Assembly (NCBI GenBank): GCA_025667525.1
Contig: CM046877.1
Span: forward strand, 619,580,580 to 619,644,579
Length of the DNA stretch: 64,000 nt
From: Glebionis coronaria
Taxonomy: Eukaryota > Streptophyta > Magnoliopsida > Asterales > Asteraceae
Reading direction: 5' to 3'
Below are positions 51,058-62,600 of this stretch, piece by piece; within the stretch, counting starts at the first letter, position 1; each line of letters begins with the position of its first letter. Both the position numbers and the translations under genes were made by a program. The notes beneath the pieces are model-generated. The model had not been told where the DNA came from. It searched no databases and was given only the letters and a program-made list of their open reading frames with translations.

Positions 51058-51405
51058 GCCGTCACCTCAACCCCTCCCCCAGTTAATGAAGTTTTAACTG
51101 AAGTACGAATATTAAGACCATGCCTATTTGATTCCCCAATTAAGAGATTAGCAAACGAATTACCAACCTTAGGCTCTGACGTATAACTTGATGTTTGCTC
51201 CATAGTGTCCTTAATGACGCCTTAATCAAGTGATGTACTATCATTAGGACCAGTAATCGACGTTTGATTTGTGTTCACTTCCATGGAAATCTCATCAATT
51301 AGCATAGATGTATTTCATCACTAGCCATAGCTACATTCCTATCATTCAAAACAACAACCTCATCATCACTAACAACTTTTTTCTGCTTCACACCACTACA
51401 ACTGC
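51058..51405 (-). pseudogene. Decayed ORF1/gag-like fragment (LINE-like)
   Basis: Read on the reverse strand with several frame changes: GVKQKKVVSDDEVVVLNDRN, SMLIDEISMEVNTNQTSITG, DTMEQTSSYTSEPKVGNSFA and ESNRHGLNIRTSVKTSL. Such Ser/Thr/Asp-rich sequence with a NSFA block resembles the N-terminus of plant LINE ORF1 (zinc-knuckle) proteins, but the resemblance is weak. It ends at the Athila LTR boundary, so the LTR element probably inserted into it. Confidence 0.35.
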
Positions 51406-51422
51406 CCCCCCCCCCCCCCCCC
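51404..51422. repeat. C homopolymer run (about 18)
   Basis: An uninterrupted run of about 18 C residues; on the opposite strand it would encode poly-Gly at the head of the ORF1-like fragment. Confidence 0.9.
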
Positions 51423-53225
51423 TTTGAAATAAAAAAAGCTTTTTCTTCATAACATTAACACCTACACCTAATCACTAACACAATCCACAAAAATCACAAA
51501 CAACTAGCAATACTAATAAAAACCTTAATGAATTAGGGTTTCAAATTGGGAGTCTAAGAATAGCCGAATAAAACAAAGCATACAAAAATAAACACAATAA
51601 GCAGAGTAGGCTTTGTTCGAGAAAAAATACACCTTAATGTAGTAGAAGATACTAGATTCAAACACATTACCAATCCGATCGAATGGAACCACACTCTAAA
51701 AAACAAATCAAGTAAAATAAGAAGACACGGAAAAACCTATCATTTAAAGTACCAATATAGAAAAATCAAGATGAGAGGATTAGTAATAATCACAATCCTT
51801 CAAGATAAGAGAATGGAACAATAGTCACAAGAATTATAGGTACTCGATTAATTTTCCAAATCGCCAAAAGTAATACTAAGAGTATCGATTGGGGACTTTT
51901 TTAGGTATTCGATTTTGTAGAAAACTAGAATGGGGTTGAATAGTTTTACCGGTTAGTTTTAGTTATTTTGAAACCTTTTTGTGATCGTGAATGAATATAG
52001 ACGAAATGTGAACTAACAAGGTAAATGACTTGAAGTAATAAAAAGACAAACCACAATGCACAATGATTTATAGTGGGTCGACCTAGCAAGATCTCACTTA
52101 TCTTGCCCATACTTCCACTCCTCGAGTATCCACTCGAGAAGTCTGCTTCACTAGTAAATAAATATCCTTTACACCGGTGAAGAAACCTTCACACTTAGGC
52201 TTACAACATTTAACGACACATAAGCTAAGGTTTTTCGTTCTTTACAAAAGCACAACAACACCTTATGTAATATACACTTTGTGGCTTACAACATCAACCA
52301 CACTATTACACAAGTAGATGGATGAATGCGTACAACAATGGTGATTATGTAGGTAACACTTAACACATTCATGCAAAATGAAGCCTTGAAGGATCAAAGC
52401 TTAGAGTTGAGATTTCTCATGACCGATATTGATATGAACAAAGATCTAAATTCACAAGCAAGAATAGAAGGAGAGATTAGAGAGTTATAATATACTAAGA
52501 TAATAGAGAGATTAGATAGAAATGGGTGAATATTAAGCTTAGACAAGGTTGGTACTTATAGGCAATCATCAGGACCTCACGGAACCCGTCGGACCCTTCA
52601 CCAAGGGGTCCGACGGGGTCCGGTAGGTCTGAATTTTGTTGTCTCATAAATGTTTATCCAAGATCACAAGTAAACATTGAATTTGGCTTTGTTGACTTTA
52701 TATATCTGACAAGAAAGTCAAAGTCAACATATTAGTCTATTTTTCATTTTTATTTTATGTTTACATAAGTTGTGTAGACTTTTATAAAACTTTAGTATAT
52801 AAGTTCATGGACCTAAAAGACTTATATGTTGCTTATAATCCAAACATAAAAATATGTTTGATGTTTTGTCATTAACAAAATGTTAAGTATGACTAAAATA
52901 TAAATATTGTTTTAGTGCGATATTTACATTTACAGATTTTTTAAATGGTAGCGTGTTTTGTGTCTCTTGTTATGTGTTTGGAGTTTTAAAACTTTTGGAT
53001 TTTTATTCATTGTATTATAGCTCATTAGGTATGTGTTCTTATGTCTGAATTCATGTTTCTATTTCATGTTGATGTTGTTTGGGTTAGGAATATTATGCAC
53101 GACGTACGTCAATTTTCGCCAAACATGATGCTGAAAGTACATGTACATGTTGTATTTTCTCTACGTTTGTAATATTGGGTTTGGTTCAATTATAGTTTTG
53201 TAATGTATGAGATCAACATCCATCA
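51423..53225. other. Intergenic DNA, no gene recognised
   Basis: AT-rich with no open frame of substance. The stretch 51940-52660 has LTR-like composition in reverse sense (TATAAGTACC near 52550; a repeated GGGGTCCGACGGGGTCCGG near 52606-52623) and may be an old LTR, but no ends or target duplication could be found. Confidence 0.4.
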
Positions 53226-53234
53226 TTCTCGTTT

Positions 53235-53407
53235 GAGAGGTGATTTGCACACTCTCAAAAGTTATTGGCACACTCAAATTATGTGTATTATGACATTTAT
53301 ACCCTTAATAATTATATATTCCACTAAGTGATTTAAGGGTATAAATGACAAAACATCCAACATTTGGAGTGTGTCAATAACTTTTAAGAGTGTGCAAATC
53401 ACCTCTC
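53235..53407. mobile_element. Mutator-like MITE, copy 1 (173 bp)
   Basis: Terminal inverted repeats of about 43 bp starting GAGAGGTGATTTGCACACTC, with only three or four mismatches between arms, flanked by a perfect 9-bp target duplication TTCTCGTTT (53226-53234 and 53408-53416). Nine-base duplications and G-starting inverted repeats are typical of Mutator-like elements. It has no coding capacity. Confidence 0.92.
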
Positions 53408-53552
53408 TTCTCGTTTAGCTCATCTAAAAACACAATCATGAAACAACTTACTTATAATCAAACATAACTCGGAGAATAAGCTAACTAACCTTAAATCTAA
53501 TGGACCCAAATCATCACTACACGAAATCATATTGGATTGTTTTTCTAGGATT

Positions 53553-53610
53553 CACTACAAGAAAAAACACCTATAGTGACAAACCAGTTTTCGTCACTAA
53601 CAGCATTAAA
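53553..53610 (+). mobile_element. CACTA transposon terminus
   Basis: CACTACAAGAAAAAACACC is the canonical plant CACTA (En/Spm) terminal inverted repeat, followed by subterminal GTGAC and GTCACTAAC words (TATAGTGACAAACC, TTTTCGTCACTAACAG). No matching far end (TTTTCTTGTAGTG) was found within the following few kilobases, so this is a remnant. Confidence 0.7.
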
Positions 53611-53636
53611 CCATATCAAACCCTAGAACCCTAACT

Positions 53637-53740
53637 CCGAGTATTTGAAACCCTGATTCCTTTATAACCAACATATTTCAAATTAAATCCGAGTATTTGA
53701 AACCCTGATTCCTTTATAACCAACATATTTCAAATTAAAT
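53637..53740. repeat. 52-bp tandem duplication
   Basis: Two adjacent copies, 53637-53688 and 53689-53740, starting CCGAGTATTTGAAACCCTG, with no difference seen. Recent, or conserved by gene conversion. Confidence 0.92.
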
Positions 53741-54885
53741 ACATAATTACTGATAAATTAGCAAATGAAACCATAAAACATAAAAGCCCCAAATTTGTAC
53801 GGGTTGAACCCCTAATATGAGCAAGTAAGACATGATTTCCGATTAATAGTGAAATTAATACCTAAACTTACAACATCCATAAGATCAACGCCAAAGATTT
53901 TGATGAATTAAAAATTACAATATATACGTAAGAACCGACTTATTGGGATAATGAAGCAGGTGCTAAGAGTAGTGAAAGAGCTATGAGATTGTTTTTTTAG
54001 AACAATTAAGTTTTTTAAGCGGTTTATGGGTGGGACTAATTTTTTACTCCACAATCTATACAAACTATACATACAAACTACTCTAACTTTTATACCATTT
54101 ATCAACAAACCAACCTAAATATAATATTATTATTTTCATATTTAATTTAATTATAAAAAATTCATATAAAATATGTAAAACCAAAGAAATAAATCTGTAC
54201 TTATCCGTTTTTACTTTGTATATATGATTTACTTTGAATACGTGATTATGCAAGAGAAACTAATTTGAATTTTAGTCAAAATTCACATATAATAAATGAT
54301 TAATTACCAAAATGAAACAAGCTTTCATTTCAAACTTATAAATGTTTTACGTATTATAACCTCTAGTTTACATGATATCTATATATTCAATTAAAAAAGT
54401 TATATACTAGAAATAAGTAGTTTTGGGAGTAGTTAAAACCTAAAAGATGTCAACAACTAAAGTTTTTATATGATTTTTTATTTGTCTTTCTTATCTCATC
54501 TTCTTTATTCCATCAACTTCCATTTTCAGATAGATTTCATGCCTTCACTCCTATTCATTTTTTTTCTCTTTTGATGATTCACAACTCAATGAAAGAAAAC
54601 ATTTACCTTAACTGTTCTTTTTCATTAATATATACATACATTACTACTATACTAGACGAGTACCCGCGCATAGTGGCGAAAATTCTTAGCGTTATATAAT
54701 TAACGATATGCGATTTTGTGGTAAGTGTTTCATATAACGTTCAAAATTATGCATCAAAATATCATAATGTAATTAGAAACGGTTGTGAAATGTGATATTG
54801 TGGTAAATAGACGTATTTAGATAGTTTCTTAACAGGTATAAGAAAATATGCATTTATCGATCACCAAAAAGTTACGTATAAGTTA

Positions 54886-55037
54886 GGTGGGTTGATTTGC
54901 ACACTCCAAATATGTGTGTTATGCCATTTATATCCTTGGTATTTGCACATTTCACTAAGTAATTAAAAAGTATAAATGACAATACAACAAACATTTTGAG
55001 TATGCAAATAAATATGTGGAATGTGCAAATCAGTAGC
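54886..55037. mobile_element. Mutator-like MITE, copy 2 (152 bp)
   Basis: Left arm GGTTGATTTGCACACTCC, right arm ending GAATGTGCAAATCAG, and the interior shares GCCATTTATATCC, TTTCACTAAGTAATTAA and GTATAAATGACA with copy 1. Flanks TATAAGTTA (54877-54885) and CATAAGTTA (55038-55046) are a 9-bp duplication with one mismatch. More diverged than copy 1. Confidence 0.82.
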
Positions 55038-55046
55038 CATAAGTTA

Positions 55047-56074
55047 GTGACCAATGATCGTATTTATAGTCTAAGACGTTGCAAAAAATTGAAATAGCAA
55101 TACATGTATTAGGTTTAAGCAAGTCAAAAAATGACCGGGACTGTCAGATATAAACACCCTAATAACTCTAAATAATCCATTTGACCAGCAAAATCTAAAA
55201 CACCAAACTATTTTTTTTAAACTAATTATTTTCACATCTAACTACAACATAATAAAAGGATTAATTTCATAATCATGCCGACACACAAGATTAATGAAAA
55301 AATTTATCAAAAGGTTCTTAAATACATTTTTTCCCTTCTCTTCCCTATTAGATTAGTAACTTCTCTCTTGTGACTTGTGAGTGTGTAATATTTTTTTCAA
55401 GTGTATTAAAAATGATATTGTTTACTCTTATCATCCCTCATTAGTATATACATACTCAAATCAGGGAACTAAACGAACATGATACACAAGATAAAATGGC
55501 AACTATATATTGGAGTACTTCCGATCACTTTGATTATTTTATTACAAGTATCATTTTTCTTAAACTGGTTGTCATTTGCAATGAACTATTAAGATCATCG
55601 TCTTCAGAGGAAAGAAAACTATATAAGGGAGATATATACTCATTTCTAGTAAAATGCGAAATTCAGAAAAAAGAGCCAAGAAATTAACCAAACTAGCAAT
55701 GTAAACTTCGATGAAACATGGAATTATTTTGCAATGCTGCTTTTAATGTGAGTACAACATAATCTAAATATAATTTGTAAATTGTTCATTGATAGCAGTT
55801 TATAAGTCATAAGCACACTATTACCGTTGCAACCTGTGTTCATGCTTAGTTAGTTGACTTCCTAGACTCAAATGTTCGTTAGTTGAGTTTGGGCACAAAT
55901 AAAGTTTTATTTTGACTTACATTCTGCGTTAATTTTAGTCTGATCCTCTTTTTCTTGATTGCTCAGCTCTATTACCAAACATCCTATCTTCCTCTACATA
56001 TGCAACGATACAAGATACATAAGTTGCATGTTATTACTGCATACATATAAGATCCTAAAGTGTAGAACGAATTC
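55047..56074. other. Intergenic DNA, nothing recognised
   Basis: AT-rich. The longest open stretch (55496-55687, 63 codons) has no recognisable content. In part this should be the 3' UTR and downstream flank of the gene-like exon at 56075. Confidence 0.5.
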
Positions 56075-56333
56075 TTACTCCACGGGCCTGCAACTCCTAA
56101 AAGTTGGTCCATAATACTGACCACACAAAAGTAATTCCATTGTTACGTGTGGCTGAAACTCTTTCTTATGAAGAGCATGCTTAAGAGCACCTACTTGTTT
56201 TGGAGTGGCTTGCTTCAGCTCACCTAGACCTTCGTTAGCCATTCTTGTAGATTTGTTAAACTTATGGATTTGTGTTAGCTTATACTGACGGTTTCTTGAT
56301 ATGTCACCAACTCGAATTCCAGCTTCTGATTTC
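56075..56333 (-). pseudogene. Exon-like segment, terminal, unrecognised gene
   Basis: On the reverse strand a polypyrimidine-type acceptor (TTTTTTTTAG) at 56334 is followed by 86 open codons to TAA at 56075-56077. Readable pieces are SEAGIRVGDISRNRQYKL, KFNKSTRMANEGLGELKQA, VGALKHALHKKEFQPHV and MELLLCGQYYGPTF. Such length without a stop in AT-rich DNA, with a canonical acceptor, suggests real former coding sequence. The family is not recognised. Together with 56598-56892 it probably belonged to one gene; the segment between is broken by stops, so the whole is most likely a gene relic. Confidence 0.45.
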
Positions 56334-56482
56334 CTAAAAAAAATAGTAGGTGAAGATATTTAAAGACTCACTACTATACTAAATGGGTCAAATGGTCGAA
56401 ATTCAAACATTCCAAGTCATCTAGAAGAAATTCGCCAAAAGTAATTCTATTTTTCGCATAAAAGGATGGAATTGCCCCATCT

Positions 56483-56586
56483 ATATACTTAATAATAAAA
56501 GCAAACTCCCGCGGGAGATTAGTCCACTCGTCTTAATGGTGGTTGGAACTCCTCTTCTTAGACTAAAAAATATACTTAATAATAAA
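56483..56586. repeat. 17-bp direct repeats flanking about 70 bp
   Basis: ATATACTTAATAATAAA occurs at 56483-56499 and again at 56570-56586, enclosing a segment with CTCCCGCGGGAG. It lies between the two exon-like segments and may be a small insertion or a Helitron-type start, not resolved. Confidence 0.6.
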
Positions 56587-56597
56587 GAAAATAAGAG

Positions 56598-56892
56598 AAA
56601 TTCGCCAGGTGAGTGTAGGTTAAAGACCTCCAGCCTCTTGTTTGGTCGCAAGATAGCCATATAACTGCCTTTTTTAACATCAGAACTGAAATAAACTGGG
56701 TGATCATTCCAAGCATATCAACCTATGTCTTGGCGTTCCAAATTCTTGCCTAGTTGCTGAGCCTCTAAATAACCAAGTCCAATATCAACACTATCACACC
56801 CCTTGTAACTCTGCCCCAAATGCATTACGGGCTTCCACATCTTCAAATGAATCAAAGTATTCAAGAAGCTCTTGGATTCCCATGTCAAGCCA
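56598..56892 (-). pseudogene. Exon-like segment, internal, with frameshift and stop
   Basis: After the acceptor ATTTATTTCAG (56893 onward) the reverse strand reads WLDMGIQELLEYFDSFED, VEARNAFGAELQG, then one frame over CDSVDIGLGYLEAQQLG, KNLERQDIG, a TGA, and YAWNDHPVYFSSDVKKG, SYMAILRPNKRLEV. The composition is protein-like across both breaks. The product is not recognised. It shares strand and order with the terminal exon at 56075-56333. Confidence 0.4.
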
Positions 56893-57774
56893 CTGAAATA
56901 AATATTTAATTGTGGTAAACAGTTTTATACAATTTCTAAGAATAAATAGATTATGATCCATCTTACTACCAAAGTTGATAAAAAAATTAACCAATATACT
57001 TTCTTTCATCCTCAAGGTCTGTATTCTGAACAATCACCATCGAGGCCACACGAATTTCCTAACACTTGCTATTTTGAACAACCGCAACCCCTCATCTGCA
57101 CACCTCTTCGTTCAAAATCTCAGGAGACACCTATGAAGCTTAGGTCTTCGTGACCCTTTAGTCTTAATAGGAGTAACAAACGCTTTCATACCCCTAATAA
57201 GACTTCTATCTCAAACTTGTGCATACTATAATCCGTTTGTATTTTTATTGATCACTTTGTCACAAGTTCCCTTCAAAACTTAAAACCTATCCAAGAATCC
57301 CGACAACCAAAAATTTTTATTACTCCTGTTATGACACAATCAATTCATGAACAAATTAAGCACATAATAAATCAAAATCAGAAAGCCAAGATAAATCAAA
57401 TCGTATTAAAATTAAGAAGAGGTTTGAGAACCAGGTTAAAAAAATTACTTGTCTGAAAAAAAGATCCTTTATATATTAGTTTTCTTTAAGAATTGAATAT
57501 GCTTGTAGGCTTAGGTTTTTCACAAATACAGGGATTGTTTTTTTTTGTTTCTAATAGCCACATTAGGAGTGCGTTACAACTATGAATGCTTTCTATGAAA
57601 GTTTTGGTTTAAAACTTTAGTTTATTTGATCTCCTAATATAACTCGTCTTCATTAAGACTACACGTTTTTTCTTATCTCCTTATTCAACCTTTCTATATT
57701 TAACACGAAATTCCACTGTTTCCTTTGTTACAAATGTTAAAAATTTTCAACTTTCAATAATTTTGATAGCTTTG
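56893..57774. other. Intergenic or intronic DNA upstream of the exon relic
   Basis: Around 57030-57150 the reverse strand gives SPEILNEEVCR and VASMVIVQNTDLEDE pieces separated by stops, perhaps another decayed exon of the same gene. A plus-strand open stretch at 56953-57153 overlaps it. From 57160 to 57774 nothing is recognised. Confidence 0.3.
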
Positions 57775-57783
57775 TTATGTATT

Positions 57784-57915
57784 GAGAATTGATTGGCACC
57801 CTTCAATTTTTTATTGGGACACTCTGATGTACAATATGTTAAAACCACAGTACAACTATCTGATACACAGTTTAAAGTGTCCAAATAAATTTATAGAGTG
57901 TGCAAATCATTAGTC
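57784..57915. mobile_element. Mutator-like MITE, copy 3 (132 bp)
   Basis: Ends GAGAATTGATTGGCACCC and GAGTGTGCAAATCATTAGTC, flanked by a perfect 9-bp duplication TTATGTATT (57775-57783 and 57916-57924). The right arm matches copies 1 and 2 (GTGTGCAAATCA); the interior is shorter and diverged. Confidence 0.85.
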
Positions 57916-57924
57916 TTATGTATT

Positions 57925-58481
57925 ATAGTATAAAAGTATAAATAGAATTAGATATTATCACACACATGAGCTTACTCACAATTGACTTTCATAGTCACAC
58001 ACTTTGAAGCAATTTGATTGGTTGTTAATGAACGTAAACATTTATTTTGAAGAATATTAAAATGATAATATAGGCAATTAATTATATATGGAGGGGGTAT
58101 AACTATATTCTCGGTCAGACGCCAAACCCACGGCGCGGATCACGCGATGACTCTCCTGAGCCCAAAAACCCGCGGCGTTGAGCCCCGGCGCGGACATACT
58201 CACGGGGCGTGAGTTTGTGTAATAAAAAAAAAATTGAAAATTTTTTAAACCTAATGGCTACTAGCCGTTTTTTTGAAAAAAAAGTTTTTTTTTTTGTTTT
58301 AAATGCCTTAACGGCTAGTTTCCTTTAAAAAAAAAAATTTAAATTAAATGCCCCAAACGGCTAGTTTTTAAAAAAAAAAAAAAAAATTTCAATTAATCCC
58401 TATGTATACTACATTTCCTATATCATTTTTTACACACACACACAAATCATTCTCTCATTCACAAACACAAACACAATCAAA
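57925..58481 (+). other. Upstream region of the Harbinger-type gene
   Basis: From about 58092 (GGAGGGGGTATAAC) the composition changes: a GC-rich block (58120-58220) with repeated GGCGCGG words and a perfect stem ACTCACG-GGG-CGTGAGT (58200-58216), then three copies of an ACGGCTAGTT word (one inverted) separated by A/T runs (58255-58375). The change near 58092 may be the left end of a transposon, but its inverted-repeat partner is not in view. The leader before the ATG at 58482 is A/C-rich with no upstream ATG nearby. Confidence 0.4.
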
Positions 58482-59569
58482 ATGGCCGGCGAAAATTGGT
58501 TTGGATTCACCCACCTCCTTCAATCCAACATGGGTGGCGGTGACGGAACCACGTCCAACCCACAATTCCCCGGATTTCCTACCCACGGTCCGATGACTCC
58601 CGAAGATCAAGCTTTTATACAAAAGCAACAAGACGATTATTTAGCCTATACCCAAAGACGCCAATCACTCCAATCTCCACCACTCAAAATCGAACCAACA
58701 AAAAAACCCGAAAGAAAAACGCCGCAAAAAAATCAAAAGAACCCGTTCCGAATGAAGGTCTTGGTCGGTGGACCAAGGACGAAGAAGCCGTGCTTGCCGA
58801 GTGTTACATCGCGACATCCGAAGATCCGAAAGTTGGGCGTCACCAAAAAAGAGACACTCTTTGGATTCGGATTACCCGGGTGTTTAACGAAAGAAATCAT
58901 CAAGAACGTACCAAAGACATGCTCACGGGTAAGTGGAATCCGATGCATCATAATATTATGAAGTGGCACGCCATCTACAAGAAATGTCATCGGAACAAAA
59001 AAAGTGGCGAAAGCGAGGTTGATGTGATTGAACGGGCTCGGGCCATTTACGCGGACGAGAATAGAAATGCCTCGTTTAATCACGAAAAGGCATGGAATGT
59101 TTTGAGGAAGTCCCCGAAATGGGACGCACCCGAGGTTGCCCCGGTTGATTTGACCGAGAACGAGGATGGCGGTTCGTTTTCGATGCCGATGAACACGGAC
59201 GAACTATTCCAACGCGATCAACGACCGCGCCCCGCGAGTAAAGAACGGCCCGGGAAAAAAAGTCGTTCGGAAACATCGGCGAGTACCGGAGGAAGTAACT
59301 CGTCTCGATTTGAAGACGCGGTTACCTATGACCTTCGTCTCCGTCGTGAAGCCTCGCAAAAAGCGTATGCGGCTTCGACACGCAAAGACGACACGATTGC
59401 CGAAATGGAGGAGTTGAAATTTCTCAACTATGACACCTCCAACATGGATCCCGAAACGGCCGCGTTTATAAACTTTAAAAAAGAAGAAATCAAGGCTCGT
59501 ATACGCGCAAAAATGCCGAATACCAATCAATACCGCGACGTTGAAGATTCCGAAGACTCCTCCAACTAG
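58482..59569 (+). pseudogene. Myb/SANT-like accessory protein of PIF/Harbinger type, frame-broken
   Basis: ATG at 58482 in a good context (CAATCAAAATGGCC). The N-terminal 70 codons (MAGENWFGFTHLLQSN, MTPEDQAFIQKQQDDYL) read in one frame up to an A-tract at about 58698-58706. From there the protein continues one frame over: KEPVPNEGLGRWTKDEEAVL, the start of a Myb/SANT-like (trihelix) DNA-binding domain, ECYIATSEDPKVG, LWIRITRVFNER, LTGKWNPMHHNIMKWHAIY, then a C-terminal part with ERPGKKSRSE, DLRLRREASQKAY and FINFKKEEIKARI. Such proteins, often mis-annotated as glutathione S-transferase T3-like, match the ORF1 helper of PIF/Harbinger transposons or host relatives; the transposase is not in view. 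Total about 362 codons. The sequence is much richer in CG than its surroundings. One indel in a homopolymer may be a sequencing error. Confidence 0.75.
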
Positions 59570-59656
59570 TAGTTTTTTTTCGTAATTTTTTTCGTAATTT
59601 TTTCGTTTTTTTTTTTTTTTATTCGAAGTTGTATTTTTCTATTTTTTTAGGATTGT

Positions 59657-62600
59657 TGATGAGACTGTAATTATACATAGTCTCATCGTCCAAATCGGGC
59701 TTAAAACGCTTAAAATATCGTCAAAATACCCAAAAATATGCATGTGTTTGTTCATTGTGTATTTCAGGTACGAATATCGTGAATTCACCAAAAGATCACA
59801 AGATTCAAAGCAAAAACGAACACGGGAAACGAAGCCGCACAATGAACCGGACCCGAATGATGATTTTTCAAAAATACCCTTGAAGATTGAAGACTTGTCA
59901 CATTTGGTCCCCCATCTTTGAAGAATTGTCAAGAATAGTCCCTGAAGAAATCATTTTATACGATTTTGGTCCTTAATGTTTTAAGATTTGGCAATACTAA
60001 CCCTTGAAGATCTCAAGTTCTACAAAACAAGTCCTTAATTCCATGATTATAAAGTTTCAAGGGGTGTTTTGTAAATAGACGAAACTTGTTAAAAAGGAAA
60101 AAAAGTGGAAAGCTGATTAGATTTTGTTTGAATGTTTTATGAAAGTTTGAGGGGTTGTTTTGTCAAACATGTAAACCCTTACCACCAATAAAAACCTGCC
60201 ATGTCACCAATATCCACCCAAACCCGGATTCATACCCACCTCACCACTCACAGCCCGACCCATACCCACTATCCCACCAACAGCCTTGCCTGTTTTGTTT
60301 ATTAAACCCACGTTTTAAACTATCATCACCCCTAACCTCCCATATCTGATCAAAACACACCTAATTAGGTACAAACCCTAATTTTACCAATCATTAAGTC
60401 AAAGGGGTTTGTGCTCTAAACATCCAGATCAATAATTCACCCTATCAACATCACTTCCCTACTTTCAAAACAACCTCTAGCTCATCCCAACACCCCACAT
60501 GGGCATGCCCTGCAGCGTCACTTTCAACACAAAACCCCAATCCGACAAGATTAATGGTTGGATGTGTTTACTTGGACCCAAAGCTTTAACCAACGACCAA
60601 GATTGAATATCCACAGCTGGCACATCACATGTCTTCCTGGCAAGTCACAAGCAACAAGTTGACCAAGATCGAGATTCAGGACCAAGGGGCAATTTTGGTT
60701 TATCATACATTAGGGTTAGCTTTTCTTTATGATTCTAGAATGATCTGTAGCATACTATATAAAGAGCCTGCAATATGTGCATGAGCCTTGGTTCTAGTTT
60801 TGTAATATTTCTTTTAATGAATATTTACAGTATTTTAAAAAACATTGCAAACTGAGTTCCCTTTATTGCATTCTTAGTGTAGTTTTTAAATATTTGCAAG
60901 GTTCCTTTATCTCAGTCTTTGACTTGTCTCAAAATTGTTTGGTTAGAAAGCTGTTGAGATCCTTGGGTATATAAGGGATCATAGAACCCTGACCTTGACA
61001 AACTCAAGGTTTTGTGAGCTTGTATACTCAAGTTAAAATTCCTGTTGTCCCAAATTTGTGGTTCAAATTTACTGTTTCAAGCGGGAAGGTTGGTATTTTT
61101 TTTTCATTATTATTAAGGATTAACTGTTCATTAAGCTCCCCCATAAGCCGCTTGACATCAGCTTATGGGTTGGCTTCATTGAGCTTGTATCTCTTTGTGT
61201 TTGTTTTGTTTTAAGCAGGGTACAAGATATTCGCTCAAGTTTCTTTTTTTTCACATTCAAACCTTGGGACTATTGTAGTCCCGACAACAAGGGTGTGTAT
61301 TTTAAGCTTGTTCTAATAGCCCATTTCAAGAGAATTGTTGAGCAGCCGGCGGCATCCATTTATGACACTTAGCCTGATCTCGGTTGAGGACTTGTGAGTG
61401 TGAACTCCCTCTCAATCATTTTTCTGAAATTTTGTGCTTAGGGAAGTTTTCTATCATTTGATGATTTGTGTTGATTCATGATTAGTTTTAAGTTTATGTT
61501 TGAGAGATTAACATTAATTTAATGATAAGTTTAGGTTTATGTTAGTTTAAAACAAATTAAGGAGAGTTTAGTTTAAAGTTTTTTTTATCAGAACTTGAGT
61601 GCAGCAAGGTCCAAAGTTGACCATGTGTCAACTTTAGTTCATCTAAATTAGTTGGTTGTGGTGATTTTTAAAGATTTTTTTTTGTTTGAAAAAAAAGTGG
61701 TATTAGTAACTTTGCCTAAAAAACTGCCATGCTTAAGCAGTAGGGTTGCGTAGGTTTAATTTTGTGCCTCAGTGTTTTAAAATTGTGTTTACCGACTAGT
61801 TATAGGGTAGTATAGGGTGAATTTAGTTGGTATTTTAGGTTTAGAGAAGTTTTGGTGGTCACAAGTAACCTAGAAGCCCCTAGCACCGCACTTTCTGTCA
61901 GCAGTTCATATCATTAGGTTAGATGGATGTTATTTTCTTGTTATTTGTTGAAGTTTGTTGCTAAATTGTGTTTATTATCTGAGATTTTATATGTCTTATA
62001 GGTTTATTGTAGGATATTTCCATTAGGCTTGAAATTGAGCACTTTAGTTTTACACATTTTGCCTCTTTTTCTGCATAAATAGTTAGCAGCCATTAAGGCA
62101 AGGCTTTGTTTCAGGGATTTAAGCCCTCAAATTCAGTTTGTAGGAAGTGTAGATTATATTGATTTGTTGTTCTAAAAAAGTAACGAGGACAGCTTAATCT
62201 ACATAGCTTAAATTTTCAGCCAAGATTCATCATTTTGCCTTAGTTGCATAGCTTAGCCCACTGTTTCAACAGAGAACCAACAACCCCATGTTGTTGTCCT
62301 AGTTTCTTATTTGTGCTTGATTTGGTGAATTGATTTGGTGAATTGGTGTTTGGTTTTTGTGTTATTGTGTTTGTTAGTGACTCCATACAACCCACTGGTT
62401 GTAGGGGTGCCTCTTGTGCCCAAAAACGCCAACAAAAGAGCTCAAAACAACCAAATTCGAGCTCCAAAAAGACCCCCTGACCACAGTGAAACAGCCTTTC
62501 GCGACACTTTTTGACAAAAAAAGTGTCGCTTATAGTTTTGGGAGGGAGGAGGACTATAATTTGTGACAGTTTTGTGACACAAAAAAGTGTCACATAAAGA

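Noticed and set aside
51940..52660. Possible old LTR with a TATA-like site in reverse orientation
   Set aside because: No TG...CA ends, primer site, polypurine tract or target duplication could be found.
54640..54700. CTAGACGAGTACCCGCGC-type word resembling a Helitron 3' end in reverse
   Set aside because: No convincing hairpin plus CTRR end with A/T borders and no matching 5' end could be defined.
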